64,000 bases of DNA from Gp6-AA40 sp035293405 (GCA_035293405.1 DATDOE010000085.1:7966-71965), one strand, 5' to 3'; shown: positions 8,984 through 19,701, numbered from the stretch's first letter. The notes: generated by a model from the sequence alone, not told the origin. Numbers and translations are program-made.

Positions 8984-9394
8984 TCACTTCTCCACTCTCA
9001 GGGTGCGACTGCCTATCGACTTGCCATCCAGCAGGATCTCGACCGCGTATTCGCCCGGGGGGAATCCACTGGAGTTCTTGATGTGGAACTCGGTGGCCGC
9101 GCCGTCGCCATAGGACACCTTTTTCACGTCCTCGCTGACCTGCCGGCCGGCGTAGGTCCATCTCGCCACAAACGTGCCGGAGCCCGCGCCATCCGTGAGG
9201 ATAGCCACGAACATGGTGTCCTGCGGCCGGAACCGCGTGGTGTGGTTGCCGACGCTGTTGTCCGAGTTGAGGGAGCGCCCGGTCTGAATCGTCGCAACCT
9301 TCAGCGGTGTGCTCGGACGACATGCCGCCGCGGACGCGACGATGAGCGTGAACGCCACCAGCGCGGCGCGCCTCAATAGCTTTTCGCGAACCAT
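8984..9394 (-). CDS. Small secreted protein, possible lipoprotein
   Basis: The 136-residue exported protein begins with a signal peptide (MVREKLLRRAALVAFTLIVASAAAC) that could be a lipobox with Cys at residue 25. The mature part looks like an immunoglobulin-like beta domain (FRPQDTMFVAILTDGAGSGTFVARW; PPGEYAVEILLDGKSIGSRTLRV). I do not recognise a named family. The ATG at 9394 overlaps the 3' end of proS by 22 bases and was chosen because it gives a clean signal peptide; longer in-frame starts extend far into proS. Confidence 0.65.
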   Translation of the reverse strand: MVREKLLRRAALVAFTLIVASAAACRPSTPLKVATIQTGRSLNSDNSVGNHTTRFRPQDTMFVAILTDGAGSGTFVARWTYAGRQVSEDVKKVSYGDGAATEFHIKNSSGFPPGEYAVEILLDGKSIGSRTLRVEK

Positions 9395-10827
9395 GCCGCC
9401 ACCACCGCGTCGCCGTTGCACTTGACGCACTTCCTGCCGCTTGGCGGCGGAGATGCGAACGGAATGTTCCTGATCGTCGCCTGGGTCTCGGCCTTGACGT
9501 CGGCCTCGCACTGCGCGGATCCGCACCACGGAGCGATCACGAAACCGGGCCGCCCTTCCATCGTCTCCTTGAAGACGTCGTACGAGTCGGTCTCGGTGGT
9601 GTGCTCAGTGCGGAAGGCCAGTGCGCGGTCGTACAACGCCTGTTGTATCGACGTCAGCATCTGCTCGACGTGCGCCGGCAGGCCCTCCATCGGGACAAAC
9701 GACTTCTCCCGCGTATCGCGCCGGGCGAGCACCACCTGCGACTTTTCGATGTCCTTCGGCCCGATCTCCAGCCGGAGCGGAACGCCCCGCATCTCCCACT
9801 CGTTGAACTTCCAGCCTGGCGTCTGAGACTCGCGGTCGTCGATCTTCACACGTATGCCGCGCGCGACGAGGGCGTCGCGAATCGCCTCGGCTTTCGGGAG
9901 CACCGTCTCGCGCCAGTTGCCGCGCGGAATCGGCACGATGACGACCTGGAAGGGCGCAATCCTCGGCGGCAGAATCAGCCCGCCCTCGTCGCCGTGGGTC
10001 ATGATCACGCCGCCGATCATCCGCGTGGACACACCCCACGACGTGCCGTAGACGAACTGGACCGACTTGTCGCGGGCCTGGAACTTGATGTCGAACACCT
10101 TCGCGAAGTTCTGGCCGAGATTGTGGGACGTGCCCGCCTGCAGAGCGCGCCCGTCCCGCATCAGCGCCTCGATCGAATAGGTCCGATCGGCGCCCGCGAA
10201 CTTCTCGCTCTCGGTCTTCTGTCCGTCGATCACCGGCATCGCCAGTTCCGTTTCGGCAAAGTCCTTGTACACGGCGAGCATCCGGCGGGTCTCTTCTTCC
10301 GCCTCCTCAGCCGTCTCGTGGGCCGTGTGTCCCTCCTGCCAGAGAAACTCCGTCGTGCGGAGAAAGAGCCGCGTCACTTTCTCCCATCGCACCACGTTCG
10401 CCCACTGGTTGATGAGGATCGGCAGGTCCCGCCACGACTGCACCCACTTGGCGTACATAGTGCCGATGATCGTCTCGGACGTCGGACGGATGACGAGCCG
10501 CTCCTCGAGCACGTCGTTGCCGCCCTGTGTCACCCACGCCACCTGTGGCGCGAAACCGGCGACGTGCTCTTTCTCCTTCATCAACAGACCTTCCGGAATC
10601 AACAGCGGAAAGTACGCGTTGACGTGGCCGGTGGCCTTGAACCGCTTGTCGAGGCCCTGCTGCATCAGCTCCCAGATGGCGTAGCCATACGGGCGAATCA
10701 CCATGCAGCCCTTGACCGGCGAATAGTCGGCCAGCTCGGCGCGGCGGACGACATCGATGTACCAGCGGCCGAAATCTTCTGACTGGGGCGTGATCGCAGT
10801 TGGAAGATCAGGAATGTCAGTAGACAT
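9373..10827 (-). CDS. proS: Prolyl-tRNA synthetase, archaeal/eukaryotic-type
   Basis: This 484-residue class II synthetase charges tRNA-Pro. Motif 2 (TRLFLRTTEFLWQEGHTAHET) and motif 3 (GGVIMTHGDEGGLILPPRIAP) match the shorter ProRS form found in archaea, eukaryotes and some bacteria, which lacks the editing insertion of the E. coli-type enzyme. The anticodon-binding domain follows. The C-terminal part carries two cysteine pairs (CGSAQC and CVKC) that could bind zinc. It lies 38 bp after nadB and overlaps the small secreted protein downstream. Confidence 0.95.
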   Translation of the reverse strand: MSTDIPDLPTAITPQSEDFGRWYIDVVRRAELADYSPVKGCMVIRPYGYAIWELMQQGLDKRFKATGHVNAYFPLLIPEGLLMKEKEHVAGFAPQVAWVTQGGNDVLEERLVIRPTSETIIGTMYAKWVQSWRDLPILINQWANVVRWEKVTRLFLRTTEFLWQEGHTAHETAEEAEEETRRMLAVYKDFAETELAMPVIDGQKTESEKFAGADRTYSIEALMRDGRALQAGTSHNLGQNFAKVFDIKFQARDKSVQFVYGTSWGVSTRMIGGVIMTHGDEGGLILPPRIAPFQVVIVPIPRGNWRETVLPKAEAIRDALVARGIRVKIDDRESQTPGWKFNEWEMRGVPLRLEIGPKDIEKSQVVLARRDTREKSFVPMEGLPAHVEQMLTSIQQALYDRALAFRTEHTTETDSYDVFKETMEGRPGFVIAPWCGSAQCEADVKAETQATIRNIPFASPPPSGRKCVKCNGDAVVAAWFAKSY

Positions 10828-10865
10828 GAGTGACTTGAGGTGTTTGGCTTTGTACGGCCCAAGGC

Positions 10866-12407
10866 CTAGAGCCGATCAGCAATACGCTTCTGCCAGTGTA
10901 TATCGTCGCGGTGCGGGAAATCCTCGCGGAAGTGCCCGCCTCGGCTTTCCTCGCGTCTGAGGGCCGCGTGCGCGATGAGCAGACCGACGGTTACCAGGCT
11001 GGCCACACGCCGCAGCTCGCGATCGGCGGGCGCGGCGGCGCGGGCGCGCGAAATGATCGAACGCCAGGACGACAGCTGTGCGACGACCGGCTGCAGCCCG
11101 TCGCGCGAGCGCATCAATCCCGCATGTTGCCACATCAGATCGCGCAGGTCGGATGCCGCAGGTACAGCCCCGTGGGCTTCCGGCTGCTGAAAGGGTTCCG
11201 CCAGGTCGGCCCGAAGAGCGGCCGGGATCGACGCAGTCTTCATGGCGTCAGCAGCTCGGGCACCGAACACCAGGCCCTCGAGCAGCGAGTTGCTGGCCAG
11301 GCGATTGGCGCCGTGCAGGCCGGTGCAGGCCGCCTCGCCGGCAGCGAAGAGCCCTCCGATCGACGTCCGGCCATCGAGGTCGGTCTCGATGCCGCCCATC
11401 ACATAGTGCGCGGCGGGACTGACTGGAATCCGATCGGTGGCGAGGTCGAAGCCCGCTCGCCGGCAGGCCTGCGTGATCGTCGGAAAGCGTCTGCGGATGT
11501 AGTCCGGGTCGAGATGCGCCATCGACAGAAACACCGGAGCGCCGGTCCGCTGCACTTCGCGAACAATCGCCCTCGCGACCAGGTCGCGTGAGGCGAGATC
11601 GCCGGCGGGCTCGTAGCGCTGGACAAAACGCTCGCCGGCCTGGTTCACCAGCCGCGCTCCTTCCCCACGCAGCGCTTCCGACAGAAGAAACCGCGGCGCG
11701 CCCGCAACATTGAGGGCCGTGGGGTGAAACTGAATGAACTCGAGGTCGGCCACGCGCGCGCCGGCCTCGAACGCCATCGCGATGCCGTCTCCGGTCGCGA
11801 TTGCGGGATTGGTCGTTTCGCGGAACACATGCCCGGCTCCGCCCGTCGCCACGAGCGTCCGCGTGGCGGTGACGTGCTGAACGCGTCCCTCGCGATCCAG
11901 AAACGTCGCCCCAGTGGAGACCGCGTTGGCGGTCTCCAGCGCCATCGCCAGCGCATCGGGGAAGACCTGAATCCGGGGATGCACGGCGACCATGTCCCAC
12001 AGGACCTGACCGATCGAGCGCCCGGTGGCGTCCCGCGCATGCAGCACACGGCGCACGCTGTGGGCGGCCTCGCGCCCGAGCGCAGGTTGATGACGCTCGT
12101 CACGATCGAAGGCGGCGCCCCACTCGATCAACTCGCGAACGTAGCGCGGACCGTCCCGGACGAGCACATCAACGGCGTCGGCGACGCAGAGACCGTCGCC
12201 GGCCGCAATGGTGTCCTGTGCGTGAAGCTCCGGGGAATCGTCAGGACCGATTGCTGCGGCGATACCGCCCTGCGCGTATCCCGTGTTGCTCTCGCGCGGG
12301 TCCGCCTTCGTGAGGATGACGACTGTGCCCACGTCGGCGAGCGAGATCGCGGCGCGCAAACCGGCGATGCCACTGCCGATGACCAGGAAATCGCCGCGCA
12401 CGCTCAC
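10866..12407 (-). CDS. nadB: L-aspartate oxidase
   Basis: The 513-residue flavoenzyme oxidises L-aspartate to iminoaspartate in the first step of de novo NAD synthesis. The N-terminal dinucleotide-binding motif GSGIAGLRAAISLAD binds FAD. The succinate dehydrogenase/NadB signature region (HARDATGRSIGQVLW; EFIQFHPTAL; HYVMGGIETDLDGRTSIGGLFAAGEAACTGLHGANRLASNSLLE) is intact, including the substrate-binding glutamate and arginine positions expected for the family. nadA and nadC are not in the window. It is transcribed away from aroB and upstream of proS. Confidence 0.95.
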   Translation of the reverse strand: MSVRGDFLVIGSGIAGLRAAISLADVGTVVILTKADPRESNTGYAQGGIAAAIGPDDSPELHAQDTIAAGDGLCVADAVDVLVRDGPRYVRELIEWGAAFDRDERHQPALGREAAHSVRRVLHARDATGRSIGQVLWDMVAVHPRIQVFPDALAMALETANAVSTGATFLDREGRVQHVTATRTLVATGGAGHVFRETTNPAIATGDGIAMAFEAGARVADLEFIQFHPTALNVAGAPRFLLSEALRGEGARLVNQAGERFVQRYEPAGDLASRDLVARAIVREVQRTGAPVFLSMAHLDPDYIRRRFPTITQACRRAGFDLATDRIPVSPAAHYVMGGIETDLDGRTSIGGLFAAGEAACTGLHGANRLASNSLLEGLVFGARAADAMKTASIPAALRADLAEPFQQPEAHGAVPAASDLRDLMWQHAGLMRSRDGLQPVVAQLSSWRSIISRARAAAPADRELRRVASLVTVGLLIAHAALRREESRGGHFREDFPHRDDIHWQKRIADRL

Positions 12408-12419
12408 GGTGCTATCCTA

Positions 12420-12491
12420 TCAATGCTTGGGCTCTGGGCTCTGGGCTTTAGGCTCCGGACGAGCCCACGCCCCAAGGCCCCGAGCCCACAG
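12420..12491. repeat. Stuttered hairpin between divergent nadB and aroB
   Basis: GGGCTCT is repeated and then varied (GGGCTTTAGGCT), followed by complementary words (AGCCCACGCCCCAAGGCCCCGAGCCCAC). The whole block is enclosed by CAATGCT and AGCATTG. The two arms of about 34 bases pair imperfectly. It occupies the place where the divergent promoters would be expected. Confidence 0.75.
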
Positions 12492-12493
12492 CA

Positions 12494-13597
12494 TTGACCC
12501 TTGATACTCCGAGAGATCCCGTTCGCGTCGACGTCACCGCGGGCTCACGCACGTCGACGATCCTGATCGGCAACGGCGTCAGCGAGCGTCTTGCGCCGCT
12601 GCTGGACGCGCACGGCGTCGGCGCCCGGCGATTCGTGGTGTCGAGTCCGGTCGTCTGGCGCCTGCATGGCGAGCACATACAGCGTGCGCTCGGCAGCCTC
12701 GATCCCATCCTTCTTCCTGACGGCGAGCGCTTCAAGAACCTGCAGTCAGTGTCCCGCGTCTACGAAGCCCTGATTCGCGCCGGCGCGGACCGGGGCAGCG
12801 CGATCGTCGCCGTCGGCGGCGGCGTCGTCGGCGACACGGCTGGTTTTGCGGCGGCGTCGTTTCTCCGCGGCATCACGCTGGCCCACGTCCCGACCACGCT
12901 GCTCGCGCAGGTCGACAGCTCGATCGGCGGCAAGGTTGGCGTGAACCACGCGCTCGGCAAGAATCTGATCGGCGCGTTTCACCAGCCGGCCGTGGTTGTC
13001 GTCGATCCGCTGCTGCTGAAAACGTTGCCACGGCGTGAATTCCGGTCGGGTCTGTACGAGGTGATCAAATACGGCATGATCGCGAGCCGCGGCCTCTTCG
13101 ATCGTCTCGCCAGCGAGACCAAGGCGATCGTCGCCCGCGACCCGGACATGCTCGTGCCGGCGATCGAGGAGTCGTGCCGGATCAAGGCCGATGTCGTCTC
13201 GAAGGACGAGCGCGAAGGCGGGCTGCGCCGGATTCTGAACTACGGTCACACCGTCGGCCATGCGCTCGAGGCGGTCACGAAATACCGGCGATTTCGCCAC
13301 GGCGAGGCGATCGCCTTCGGCATGCTCGCCGCCGCCGATCTCGCCGTCGTCAGGGGCGCGCTCACCGACAGCAGCCGACAGGCCCTCGCCCGATTGATCG
13401 CCGCCCTCGGGCCGCTGCCGTCAATCGCGGACCTGCCAATCCCCGACGTCATGGACGCCATCCGGCGAGACAAGAAAGTGCTGAACGGACGCCTGCACTT
13501 CGTCATTGCTACCGACATTGGCGCGACGACCACGGTGGATGATGTGAGCGAGGACGAGCTGCGGGCGGTCCTGTTCAGGCTGGGCTTGAAGGCTTAG
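12494..13597 (+). CDS. aroB: 3-dehydroquinate synthase
   Basis: The 367-residue NAD- and metal-dependent enzyme converts DAHP to 3-dehydroquinate in the shikimate pathway. The dinucleotide site is visible (GDTAGFAAASFLRGI and VPTTLLAQVDSSIGGKVGVN), as is the metal/phosphate region with NYGHTVGHALE and HGEAIAFGM. The TTG start at 12494 has no better alternative downstream that keeps the conserved N-terminus. It is a single gene, convergent with the response regulator that follows. Confidence 0.95.
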   Translation: MTLDTPRDPVRVDVTAGSRTSTILIGNGVSERLAPLLDAHGVGARRFVVSSPVVWRLHGEHIQRALGSLDPILLPDGERFKNLQSVSRVYEALIRAGADRGSAIVAVGGGVVGDTAGFAAASFLRGITLAHVPTTLLAQVDSSIGGKVGVNHALGKNLIGAFHQPAVVVVDPLLLKTLPRREFRSGLYEVIKYGMIASRGLFDRLASETKAIVARDPDMLVPAIEESCRIKADVVSKDEREGGLRRILNYGHTVGHALEAVTKYRRFRHGEAIAFGMLAAADLAVVRGALTDSSRQALARLIAALGPLPSIADLPIPDVMDAIRRDKKVLNGRLHFVIATDIGATTTVDDVSEDELRAVLFRLGLKA

Positions 13598-13612
13598 GGC
13601 TCGTTCGAGCCC
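13597..13612. terminator. Bidirectional hairpin between aroB and the NtrC-type regulator
   Basis: GGGCTCG and CGAGCCC form a 7-bp stem with a 2-base loop between the aroB stop and the stop codon of the convergent regulator gene. It is short of U-tracts, so terminator strength is uncertain. Confidence 0.55.
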
Positions 13613-15007
<1,395 letters not shown>

Positions 15008-15163
15008 TGGTGATGAGTGATTATCGATCTGGGATTCGTTGGTGAACGACGAGTGATGGATTGGCGATTATCGACGAGGCACGAGATCAATCACCGATAG
15101 ATCACAAATCTCCAATCCGAAATCGTCAACGAATCGACAATCAAGAATCGCCAATCACAAATG
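15008..15163. repeat. Stuttered inverted-repeat spacer (GATTNGCGATT family)
   Basis: These 156 bases consist of words such as GTGAT, GATT, CGATTATCGA and GATTGGCGATT, followed by complements such as AATCGTC, CGAATCGACAATC and GAATCGCCAATC. The block can fold back on itself. It is not coding. The same vocabulary recurs in the rplC-rpsJ spacer at 63302. Confidence 0.7.
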
Positions 15164-15165
15164 AT

Positions 15166-15783
15166 CTAGCGGACCCAGCCGGCCGGAACGCCTGCACGCC
15201 GCGCCTCGTCCTGGATCGTGGCAATGGCCTTCGTCCGTGCCTGGACTTCCTGCCTGGCGCGATTGAGCTCGGCGATCGCCCCGTCTCGCTTGGTGGCAAT
15301 CACCGCACGTTGTGCTGGATCGTCGCGGTTGGTGTAGTCCGTATTGAGCGCGTTGACCTGACTCTGCAAGGCGTCGGCGAACGTCTGAGCGCGTTGCAGT
15401 GCCTCGCGCTCTTCGCTGATCCGCTTCTTCCAGGACGCCTCGTCCTTCTTGCGGTCATCAGCAGACGCGTCTGGGGCGCTGGGCGCCGAGGCAGCCTGAT
15501 CGCCAGAGGACGACGACGCCGGGGGCGACGATGTCGCCGGGGCGTTCGGGTCAGGTTTGATGTTTCCGTTCGTGTAGACCTTGCCGGGCGACTTGATGGT
15601 CTTCCGCCGTTCCTCTTCCTTCTTCGCCACATCGCCTAGAGCCTGCGCCGATGCGAAGCCGGTCGTGCACAGTGACGCCAGGATTCCCAGGATCACCAGG
15701 CGGCTAGTCACGTGCCAGAAGCCACCGCACTCAGAAGCACCGCACTCAGAAACACCGCTCTCAGAAGCACTGTGTGAAGTCAT
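15166..15783 (-). CDS. Exported coiled-coil protein of unknown function
   Basis: The 205-residue protein has a signal peptide (VTSRLVILGILASLCTTGFASAQA). A Pro/Ser/Ala-rich linker follows, then a charged coiled coil (about residues 110-195: KKDEASWKKRISEEREALQRAQTF onwards, with regular leucine/alanine spacing). I do not recognise a family. The 5' end contains a roughly 15-bp tandem repeat encoding the odd stretch SASESGVSECGASECGG ahead of the signal peptide. A GTG at the VTSRL position may therefore be the real start, giving a protein about 25 residues shorter. Confidence 0.6.
   Translation of the reverse strand: MTSHSASESGVSECGASECGGFWHVTSRLVILGILASLCTTGFASAQALGDVAKKEEERRKTIKSPGKVYTNGNIKPDPNAPATSSPPASSSSGDQAASAPSAPDASADDRKKDEASWKKRISEEREALQRAQTFADALQSQVNALNTDYTNRDDPAQRAVIATKRDGAIAELNRARQEVQARTKAIATIQDEARRAGVPAGWVR
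15722..15778. repeat. Tandem repeat, period about 15 bp, at the 5' end of the coiled-coil gene
   Basis: GCACCGCACTCAGAA is present nearly three times in a row with small changes, followed by a partial unit. The repeat either encodes an unusual N-terminal extension or forms the untranslated leader, depending on which start codon is used. Confidence 0.75.
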
Positions 15784-15880
15784 GTTCAGAATTCTCACCC
15801 TTCCTCTTTTCGGCTTCAAGCCGTCCAAGCTCCAGAGGCCGTCGTCGGCCAGGATGTGCAGAGGCATAAAGGCCGGCAAA

Positions 15881-16582
15881 CTAACGGATCTCTCTCCACG
15901 CCCGGAGCCAAGCCCTTCCATCGGTTCGTGCGAGCGTGGCCTCCACCACCCGCCTGGTGTCCGAGCCTCCGTAGGCGTGCACCAGCAGCCGCAGCACCTC
16001 TCGGCCAGGGTTCGGCCCCGCCGCCTCGTCACCGTCAATGAGCGGCCTCCCGTCGTTCTCTGACGGGTCGTCAGCTACCCAGGCGACGACGTACACATGC
16101 GAGTTGATCGTGGCCTCGCTCATGTCCGCCAATCGACCGTGGGCGTAGAGCTGCCAACGTGGGTTGTTCGGGCCCCACGGACGCTCCTCCGTGGCCGCGT
16201 CGAGGTCGGCGTCGCTGCACGTCGCATTTCCACAACGCACCAGCGCGGTTGTGTCCGTGAGATTCAACGTCGCTCCATTCGGCAGTCGGCGTGTGCCCGG
16301 AGGGCCGTCCACGAACGGCGATCGCATCGAGCCGTCAAGAATCCCGTTCCAGTCCCCTACCGCGGCAATCTCATGCGCCGCCCGCTCGATCGCCGCATCC
16401 GCCGCGTAGAACGCCTCCGCGCCGTCGCGATAGCTGGCGGAAATGCGGCTCTCGGTCATGGTCACCAGCGTCAACGCGGTTCCCAGCCCGGTCAGCAGCA
16501 CCATCGCCAGCAGCGCCATGATGAGCGCCACGCCGCGTTCATCAACGAGCCACGTTCGTTCCGTGTTGGGCATTGGAATCAT
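15881..16582 (-). CDS. PilX-like minor pilin / pilus assembly protein
   Basis: The 233-residue protein has a short N-terminus, then a hydrophobic helix (GVALIMALLAMVLLTGLGTALTLV) and the conserved block AEAFYAADAAIERA (seen as DGAEAFYAADAAIERAAHEI), which mark the PilX N-terminal family. Such proteins initiate or cap type IV pili. It is the last of three pilin-like genes (PilV-, PilW- and PilX-like) transcribed together. The C-terminal 120 residues are less conserved and include two cysteines in CGNATC. Confidence 0.8.
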   Translation of the reverse strand: MIPMPNTERTWLVDERGVALIMALLAMVLLTGLGTALTLVTMTESRISASYRDGAEAFYAADAAIERAAHEIAAVGDWNGILDGSMRSPFVDGPPGTRRLPNGATLNLTDTTALVRCGNATCSDADLDAATEERPWGPNNPRWQLYAHGRLADMSEATINSHVYVVAWVADDPSENDGRPLIDGDEAAGPNPGREVLRLLVHAYGGSDTRRVVEATLARTDGRAWLRAWREIR

Positions 16583-16607
16583 GGCTTTCGGCTTTGGGGC
16601 ATTCTTG

Positions 16608-17813
16608 TCAGCGCGCCAAGTTCAGATTGCGCGGCGTGACGTCGAAGTGCACCTCGAGATCGGGGACGTATCGGCCGCCGGCCATGGCCGTACCTCCCCT
16701 CGTGAACAGTGGTCCGGCCGGACCGCGCATCGAGCTGAGCGCAGCCTGAATGCGAAGGGTGACGCGAACGCGCCGGATGCGAAAGAGATCGGCATCGAAC
16801 CGGTTCGGCGCGGCCGAGTCCGGGCACCAGGGCCCATCGCTCAGCACCGCCGCCGACAATCTCACAAGACGAGTGCCTGACCCGATGGCCGGCAGACGCG
16901 GCACCTGCCGGCCGTCTGCAACCTGAAACACGCAGCTCTCGCCGTCGGCCCACGCACCTCGATGCTCGGCAAGCGGTGGCGGCGGCGGGCCGTACGTCGT
17001 CCACGGGCCGGGCGTGAGGTCCAGGGAACGGCCAGTGAGCTGCGGTGGCTGAGGGTCTCCGAAGTATTCAAGCTCCAGCTTCACGACGTTGTCGACGACC
17101 GGCAGATCGGATTGCCATCCGTCGTAGCGCATCAACTGATAGGCGCCGGTGGCCGCGTCCGGCTGTGCTTCGTAGGTCAGGGAGGTGACCTTTGCGACCA
17201 AGGCTCCGGTTCCGTACCCGACGAGGGCGCCGCCTCCGCGATGCGCGAGACGCAGACCCGCACCGTCAACCTGCAGAACGCGGAACGCGTTCACATGGCT
17301 GCCCTGGTCAAAGACGAGCAGCGAGTCCCCTTCCTCGAATCCGCACAACCGTGTCGCCGTGGGACCCGGACAGTTCGAGGGGGCGCTGAGTCGTGCGTCG
17401 CTCGAACCCGCGGGCAACGGAGCGGCAAGCGAGGTTTGCGATGCCAGGCTCTCAACTGAGAGCAGGGTGATCGCATCCGGGCGGAAGTACACGCCACGCG
17501 AGGGATCGGTCGCATCGCCAAACGCGCGATACGGCAGAACCGGCGCGATGAAGTCGAGCAGCGGTCCAGCGGCCGGTCCCCAATCGAGGCCCGCCCCTGC
17601 CACGATGAGCGCCTGCCGCATCGCGTCCGCGCCCACCCGCATCCGCTGTTGCAGATCCGCGACTTCGGGCTGCACTTGGAACACGCGCTGAGCCGGCGCC
17701 ACGATCGAGAACAGCGCGCCCATGATGACGACGGTGATCATCGAAGCCACGAGCAGTTCCACAAGGGTGAACCCCGCGTTCGGACATGCGAAACAGCGCC
17801 GCGTCGGGCTCAC
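16608..17813 (-). CDS. PilW-like minor pilin with type IV methylation motif
   Basis: The 401-residue protein has a class III leader (MSPTRRCFACPNAG) and the prepilin cleavage motif GFTLVELLVAS, with Glu5 of the mature protein present. The long C-terminal beta-rich domain fits PilW/PilJ-type minor pilins. Its ATG overlaps the stop of the PilV-like gene by 4 bases (ATGA, 17810-17813), so the two are translationally coupled. The likely processing enzyme is the prepilin peptidase encoded at 19698-20471. Confidence 0.85.
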   Translation of the reverse strand: MSPTRRCFACPNAGFTLVELLVASMITVVIMGALFSIVAPAQRVFQVQPEVADLQQRMRVGADAMRQALIVAGAGLDWGPAAGPLLDFIAPVLPYRAFGDATDPSRGVYFRPDAITLLSVESLASQTSLAAPLPAGSSDARLSAPSNCPGPTATRLCGFEEGDSLLVFDQGSHVNAFRVLQVDGAGLRLAHRGGGALVGYGTGALVAKVTSLTYEAQPDAATGAYQLMRYDGWQSDLPVVDNVVKLELEYFGDPQPPQLTGRSLDLTPGPWTTYGPPPPPLAEHRGAWADGESCVFQVADGRQVPRLPAIGSGTRLVRLSAAVLSDGPWCPDSAAPNRFDADLFRIRRVRVTLRIQAALSSMRGPAGPLFTRGGTAMAGGRYVPDLEVHFDVTPRNLNLAR

Positions 17814-18277
17814 GGCGCCGTGACTCTCATGAGCGTAACGACCCTGGCTTCGTCCTGTAGACGACTCACGCTGCCCTGTTCGGCTTGTCCCCGACTGCGC
17901 TGTCGCGTGACGAGCACCTGCACGATCCGGACACCGGGATCGCCTGGAAGCGGCTCGATCGACCAGCGCCGCGTGTAGACCGTCGGCGGCGGCGCATTCT
18001 CATCTTCGCCAACCACGCTGCCGAGGGCATCGAGATGGTCGACGTACCCGAGAGCGTTCCGCTGCAGTGTGCCCGATGCCGGGGCCTGCCCTTCCGATCG
18101 GATCTCCTCGGCCTTCTGGCCCGCATAGATCGCTGCGAGCGTGGTGTCACGTGCGGATGCTGTCCCCACCGCCGCGATCCTGAACAGCTGCGCCATCGCG
18201 ACCACGCCGGTGATCGTGATGCACATCGCCACGAGCACTTCGATGAGCGTGGAGCCGGCCTGTTCGCGGAGCAGCAT
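17810..18277 (-). CDS. PilV-like minor pilin
   Basis: The 155-residue protein begins with a short leader (MLLREQAG) and the prepilin motif STLIEVLVAM, in which the usual Gly-Phe is replaced by Gly-Ser at the cleavage site and mature Glu5 is kept. This is common in PilV-type proteins. ATG at 18277 was preferred to longer frames because it places the leader correctly. It heads the three-gene minor-pilin operon; the 167-bp spacer upstream has no gene. Confidence 0.82.
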   Translation of the reverse strand: MLLREQAGSTLIEVLVAMCITITGVVAMAQLFRIAAVGTASARDTTLAAIYAGQKAEEIRSEGQAPASGTLQRNALGYVDHLDALGSVVGEDENAPPPTVYTRRWSIEPLPGDPGVRIVQVLVTRQRSRGQAEQGSVSRLQDEARVVTLMRVTAP

Positions 18278-18444
18278 GGGTGCGTGCGATCGCAAGCGCG
18301 CTGCCAGTCGAAGGCTCGTCCGGCTCTCTGCCCGCAACACGCTGCGATGCGGCAACTTGTAGGGTTGGGACTCGCACCCGCGTCTTCGGGATCGCGCGAA
18401 GGTTGGCAGATTCCGAAACGCGTGGACCGGTGAAGGATTGAGGA

Positions 18445-19701
18445 TTACGCGAGCGGCAACGTCACCTGAAAACACGCGCCGCCGCTCGGCGAGCTTCCGG
18501 CGGTCACACGCCCGTTGTGCGTGACGATGATCTTCTGGACCAGCGCCAGTCCGAGACCCGTGCCCGTCTTCTTCGTCGTGAAGAAGGGTTGGAAAATCCG
18601 ATCGCGGTTGCCGCGATCGATGCCAGGTCCATTGTCGTGCACGTTGATCCGCGCCAGCCCGTGTTCCCGGTCGAGCGTGCCCTCAACGCGAATGTGAGGT
18701 GCCACCCCGATCGGCTGACACGCCTCAATCGCGTTGCGCAGCAGATTGCTGAACGCCTGCCGCAGCAGGACATCATCGGCGTCGACGGGGCCAAACTGAC
18801 CGGTGACGAGGATCTCGCCACCGAGCTGGTGGGCGTCGTTCCGCAGATCGTCGGCGGCCCGCTCGACCACGGCCGCGAGATCGTGTGTGGCGAGCGAGAG
18901 CTGTGTCGGGCGGGCGAAGTTCAGGAAATTGGTGACCACTTCGCCAAGCGCCTTGGTCTCCTGCCGGATGCCCTCGACGTAGGTTCCGAACTGCGGCGGC
19001 AGCGCCGCCGGGTCGAGCAGTTTGCCGTAGCCGTGAATGGTGGCGAGACCATTGCGGAACTCGTGGGCAATGCCGGCGGTGAGCTCACCGAGCCGCGCCA
19101 GCGTCTCCTTCAATCGCAGCTGCTCTTCGAGCTGGACGACCGCGGTGAGATCCGAGAACAGGCAGATCACGCCGCTGGCTTCGGTGTTCGGCTGGCCAAG
19201 CGGAGAGACCGTGACCCCGACGTGGGTGACGTCATCGGCATGCGGAACCTCGAGCGCCCGCCGCACGATCGGATGTCCTGTCGCCAGACACTCGTTGATG
19301 ACGCCGGCCAGTGGGGCCGCCGCCGGAGGGAGCGCCGACAGGAGAGAGCCGGTGGCATCGGTGGCGATGCCGAGCATTGCGCGGCCGGCGGGATTCAAGA
19401 TCTGGACGTGTCCCTCTCGGTCGACAACGAGCAGGCCGGCGGTCAGGCTGTTGACGATCTGGATACTGAGGCGCTCGGAGGCCTCGGCGCGCTCGGCCAT
19501 GGCGCGCTCCTGCGCGCGCAGCTTCTGAATCGCCTCCTGCAGTGCCAGCGCGAGCATCGGGGACTCGCCTCCTCCGTCGCGGCTACGGCCGCGGCTGTCG
19601 CGCGCCGCGCCGACGAAGCGAAGGGCGGCGTAGGTCAATACGCCGACGAGCACGGCGATGATCGCGGTGAGGCCGACCAGGGCGTACGCCTGGGGGTTCA
19701 T
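18445..19701 (-). CDS. NtrB-like sensor histidine kinase
   Basis: The 418-residue kinase has one N-terminal membrane helix (about residues 5-27), a PAS domain (about 80-190; VNSLTAGLLVVDREGHVQILNPAGRAMLG), the HisKA phospho-acceptor helix (GELTAGIAHEFRNGLATIHG, with the histidine in the IAHEFRN block) and a HATPase domain (NLLRNAIEACQP; DNGPGI; TKKTGTGLGLAL). This is the NtrB/AtoS type. Its ATG overlaps the stop of the prepilin peptidase gene by 4 bases. No regulator is adjacent; the NtrC-type regulator at 13613-15007 is the nearest unpaired candidate. Confidence 0.9.
   Translation of the reverse strand: MNPQAYALVGLTAIIAVLVGVLTYAALRFVGAARDSRGRSRDGGGESPMLALALQEAIQKLRAQERAMAERAEASERLSIQIVNSLTAGLLVVDREGHVQILNPAGRAMLGIATDATGSLLSALPPAAAPLAGVINECLATGHPIVRRALEVPHADDVTHVGVTVSPLGQPNTEASGVICLFSDLTAVVQLEEQLRLKETLARLGELTAGIAHEFRNGLATIHGYGKLLDPAALPPQFGTYVEGIRQETKALGEVVTNFLNFARPTQLSLATHDLAAVVERAADDLRNDAHQLGGEILVTGQFGPVDADDVLLRQAFSNLLRNAIEACQPIGVAPHIRVEGTLDREHGLARINVHDNGPGIDRGNRDRIFQPFFTTKKTGTGLGLALVQKIIVTHNGRVTAGSSPSGGACFQVTLPLA

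Noticed and set aside
15008..15163. CRISPR-like array
   Set aside because: The repeats are short, irregular and self-complementary, with no constant repeat/spacer spacing and no cas gene.
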